From: Methylophaga sp. OBS4
GTDB lineage: Bacteria; Pseudomonadota; Gammaproteobacteria; Nitrosococcales; Methylophagaceae
DNA length: 46,399 bases
Reading direction: 5' to 3'
NCBI RefSeq assembly: GCF_026319305.1
Contig: NZ_JAPDMV010000025.1
Span: forward strand, 1 to 46,399
Part shown: positions 45,025 through 46,399 of the stretch, piece by piece
Numbering within the stretch: position 1 is the stretch's first letter
How the letters are laid out: every line of letters begins with the position of its first letter
The notes under the pieces: model-generated
Seen by the model: only the letters and a program-made list of their open reading frames with translations
What the model was told of the DNA's origin: nothing
Databases searched by the model: none
Program-made: the position numbers and the translations under genes

Positions 45025-45056
45025 ATTATCCAATTCTGAGTAAAATAGTCAAGATT
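45025..45056 (-). promoter_or_regulatory. erpA promoter with IscR type-1-like site
   Basis: On the reverse strand, TTGACT (45047-45052) and GATAAT (45025-45030) are 16 bases apart. The forward-strand stretch 45032-45056, whose core is GAGTAAAATAGTCAAG, matches the 25-base type-1 IscR consensus (ATASYYGACTRWWWYAGTCR...) at 19 positions. It overlaps the -35 box. E. coli erpA is repressed by IscR at a type-1 site, so cluster-status control seems conserved. Confidence 0.75.
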
Positions 45057-45502
45057 TAAGCTTTCTGTTCCAGATGAAACTGCTCTTCATTATCAAAAAC
45101 TTCGTGCTCCACGCTGAGAATATCCTCGCTCTGCTCTTGGGCGCGGATTAAGTGACCGTTCACTTCGCTACCCATTGCCATTTCCAGCATACGATAGTAG
45201 AGGTTGCCGTTAATGCGTGCTTTGGGCGCTAACTCAACATGTTGTGAAGCGTAAACATTGCCGGTCACCTGGCCATTGATGATGACGTTGGGGACGCGGA
45301 CTTCACCTTCGATATTGCCATGATCGCTGAGAGTGAGCAGGGAGGTGTCATCCTCTGTGGCATTGATATTGCCGGCAATACTGCCGTCAATGCGTAAACC
45401 GCCGCTGAAATTGATATCGCCTTTAATATGCGTATGACGACCGATCAGTGTGTCGATACGATTGGTCGATTTGCTTTTTTTAGGTTTATCTTTCTTAAAC
45501 AT
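45056..45502 (-). CDS. Bactofilin-type polymer-forming cytoskeletal protein
   Basis: A 148-residue bactofilin. The central ~90 residues form the right-handed beta-helix with repeating hydrophobic/glycine units: [74 protein letters not shown]. Short charged tails flank it, including the lysine-rich [12 protein letters not shown] start that could contact membranes. Bactofilins assemble nucleotide-free filaments that organise cell-wall enzymes or stalks; the role here is unknown. It lies 8 bases downstream of the DUF6776 gene. Confidence 0.95.
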   Translation of the reverse strand: MFKKDKPKKSKSTNRIDTLIGRHTHIKGDINFSGGLRIDGSIAGNINATEDDTSLLTLSDHGNIEGEVRVPNVIINGQVTGNVYASQHVELAPKARINGNLYYRMLEMAMGSEVNGHLIRAQEQSEDILSVEHEVFDNEEQFHLEQKA

Positions 45503-45510
45503 GGTTTACC

Positions 45511-46215
45511 TCATGACTCCGGGGGAGAGGCTTCGACTTCCCATTCGAATGTCCGCTCTGCAAGGGTTTTATTGCCCTGTTTCAGTTTAACCAGCAAGTT
45601 TGCCGGATGTTCATTCTCTTTTAATCTCAGTGTGCCTTCAAGCACTTGTACATGGCGCAATTTCAGGGAATGTTCATTGATCAGACGCGGTGAGTTTGTC
45701 TGATCGTCTTTCAGGTTCAGCATCAGTTGGATATCGCCCTTGATAGCCTTGGTGATTTTTTTTCCCTGCGTAATGACGATACGATAATGAAATAATGCAG
45801 GATTATCAGCCGCTGATCTCAGATGTAGTTCACGAACTTGTAATTCACTGGTGGCATTACCCTGCGTAATGTCTTGGTAAAACAGCAGCTCTTTGTTGAG
45901 ATTGATGACCTGATCCTGCAGAGCCTGTAGTTCCGTTTGCAGATGCGAGTCAGTGGCCTGTTGCATCGCTTGCATTTGATGGAGGTTATTGAGCTTGCTG
46001 CTTAATTTCCGATTTCGCTCGGTGAGCCGCTGGTTTTCGGCCAGTAACTGCTGGTGCTGAACTTGCAAAGCGCTGAGTTTCTCGGTTTGTTGCAAGCGCC
46101 ATTGCTGACTAAAATACCACAAACCGGCGACCGTCAGCATGATGGCAACGACAAGCAGAAAAAGGCAGCGGTAAGGCCGGCGGTAATGAATAACGTAAGG
46201 TCTGTCTAATGCCAT
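45511..46215 (-). CDS. DUF6776 family membrane coiled-coil protein
   Basis: A 234-residue bitopic protein. One membrane segment (CLFLLVVAIMLTVAGLWYF, ~17-35) is followed by a periplasmic coiled coil with heptad leucines (~40-110, LQVQHQQLLAENQRLTERNR) and a beta-rich C-terminal domain (FHYRIVITQGKKITKAIKGD, RHVQVLEGTLRLKENEHPAN). The family is consistently found between argC and a bactofilin gene; together they may shape or scaffold the envelope, but no function is established. Its ATG shares one base with the argC stop, and the bactofilin start follows after 8 bases. Confidence 0.85.
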   Translation of the reverse strand: MALDRPYVIHYRRPYRCLFLLVVAIMLTVAGLWYFSQQWRLQQTEKLSALQVQHQQLLAENQRLTERNRKLSSKLNNLHQMQAMQQATDSHLQTELQALQDQVINLNKELLFYQDITQGNATSELQVRELHLRSAADNPALFHYRIVITQGKKITKAIKGDIQLMLNLKDDQTNSPRLINEHSLKLRHVQVLEGTLRLKENEHPANLLVKLKQGNKTLAERTFEWEVEASPPES

Positions 46216-46399
46216 CAGGGCATGGTCGCAATATTGTTGATAGCGGTTGTCTCGGCCAGGCCAAACATGATGTTCATATTCTGTATCGCCTGGCCGGAGG
46301 CGCCTTTGACCAGATTATCGATAACAGATAGCACCACCACGGTATCGCTTTGTTGTGGTTGATGAACGGCTATGCGGCAGACATTGGCACCGCGTACGC
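46215..46399 (-). CDS. argC: N-acetyl-gamma-glutamyl-phosphate reductase, C-terminal part
   Basis: Only the last ~60 codons lie in the window, running off its right edge. The translation contains [33 protein letters not shown] and [11 protein letters not shown], the distinctive ArgC C-terminus that follows the catalytic domain. ArgC reduces N-acetylglutamyl-5-phosphate to the semialdehyde in arginine synthesis. The TGA overlaps the start codon of the DUF6776 gene by one base, so the two are translationally coupled. Nothing suggests it is broken. Confidence 0.93.
   Translation of the reverse strand, partial: VRGANVCRIAVHQPQQSDTVVVLSVIDNLVKGASGQAIQNMNIMFGLAETTAINNIATMP

Noticed and set aside
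1..46399. CRISPR arrays, rRNA, tRNA genes, transposases or prophage genes
   Set aside because: None recognised; repeats seen are short, dispersed palindromic elements without regular spacing or an associated transposase in the window.

Overview
The window is a chromosomal segment of a gammaproteobacterium of roughly 50% G+C. Evidence is the housekeeping synteny: rpmH-rnpA-yidD-yidC-mnmE, dnaA-dnaN, hemC-hemD-hemX-hemY beside argH, and argC-DUF6776-bactofilin-erpA. An aquatic, possibly methylotroph-like lineage would fit, but the sequence alone does not prove a genus.

Layout. (1) 1-4.8 kb: a TonB-receptor tail next to a dispersed-repeat-like sequence, then an amide-bond chemistry module: an RLAN/RimK-type ATP-grasp ligase facing a DUF2817 (M14-like) metallopeptidase that overlaps a GNAT-C39 peptidase fusion, then a TerB-like protein. 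(2) 5.3-8.6 kb: a G+C-richer three-gene cassette, Gfo/Idh oxidoreductase (gnnA-like), DegT aminotransferase (gnnB-like) and lpxB. It predicts synthesis of UDP-2,3-diamino sugar for lipid A, and is bordered downstream by a palindrome-dense element. (3) 8.9-14.0 kb: an iron-uptake operon with a Fur-like box, FecI sigma factor, FecR, an STN-containing TonB receptor and a PepSY membrane protein. (4) 14.3-20.3 kb: a compact ethanolamine/ammonium locus: TorF-like porin, EutR-like AraC regulator, a single-chain EutB-EutC ethanolamine ammonia-lyase, an Amt transporter and a 54-residue membrane peptide absent from simple ORF lists. There is no PII gene, EutA or microcompartment gene. A frameshifted TonB-receptor remnant follows. 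(5) 20.5-27.6 kb: argH (minus), hemC-hemD-hemX-hemY and a Kef-type antiporter. (6) 27.7-34.4 kb: dnaN and dnaA (minus), diverging from the rpmH-to-mnmE operon; the usual recF/gyrB and mnmG neighbours are missing. (7) 34.4-38.1 kb: an accessory zone with a truncated hydrolase, a secreted subtilase with a MopE-like C-terminal motif, repeats, a zinc-type glyoxalase I and a small PLDc_N protein. (8) 38.1-44.5 kb: a TetR-regulated RND efflux operon whose promoter carries a perfect 20-bp palindrome. (9) 44.6-46.4 kb: erpA with an IscR type-1-like site, a bactofilin, a DUF6776 protein and the end of argC.

The most interesting parts are the fused ethanolamine ammonia-lyase coupled to an Amt and a micro-protein, the gnnA-gnnB-lpxB cassette, and the ligase/peptidase/acetyltransferase module. 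Coordinates of short sites were counted by hand; family assignments come from recognising motifs, not from database searches.
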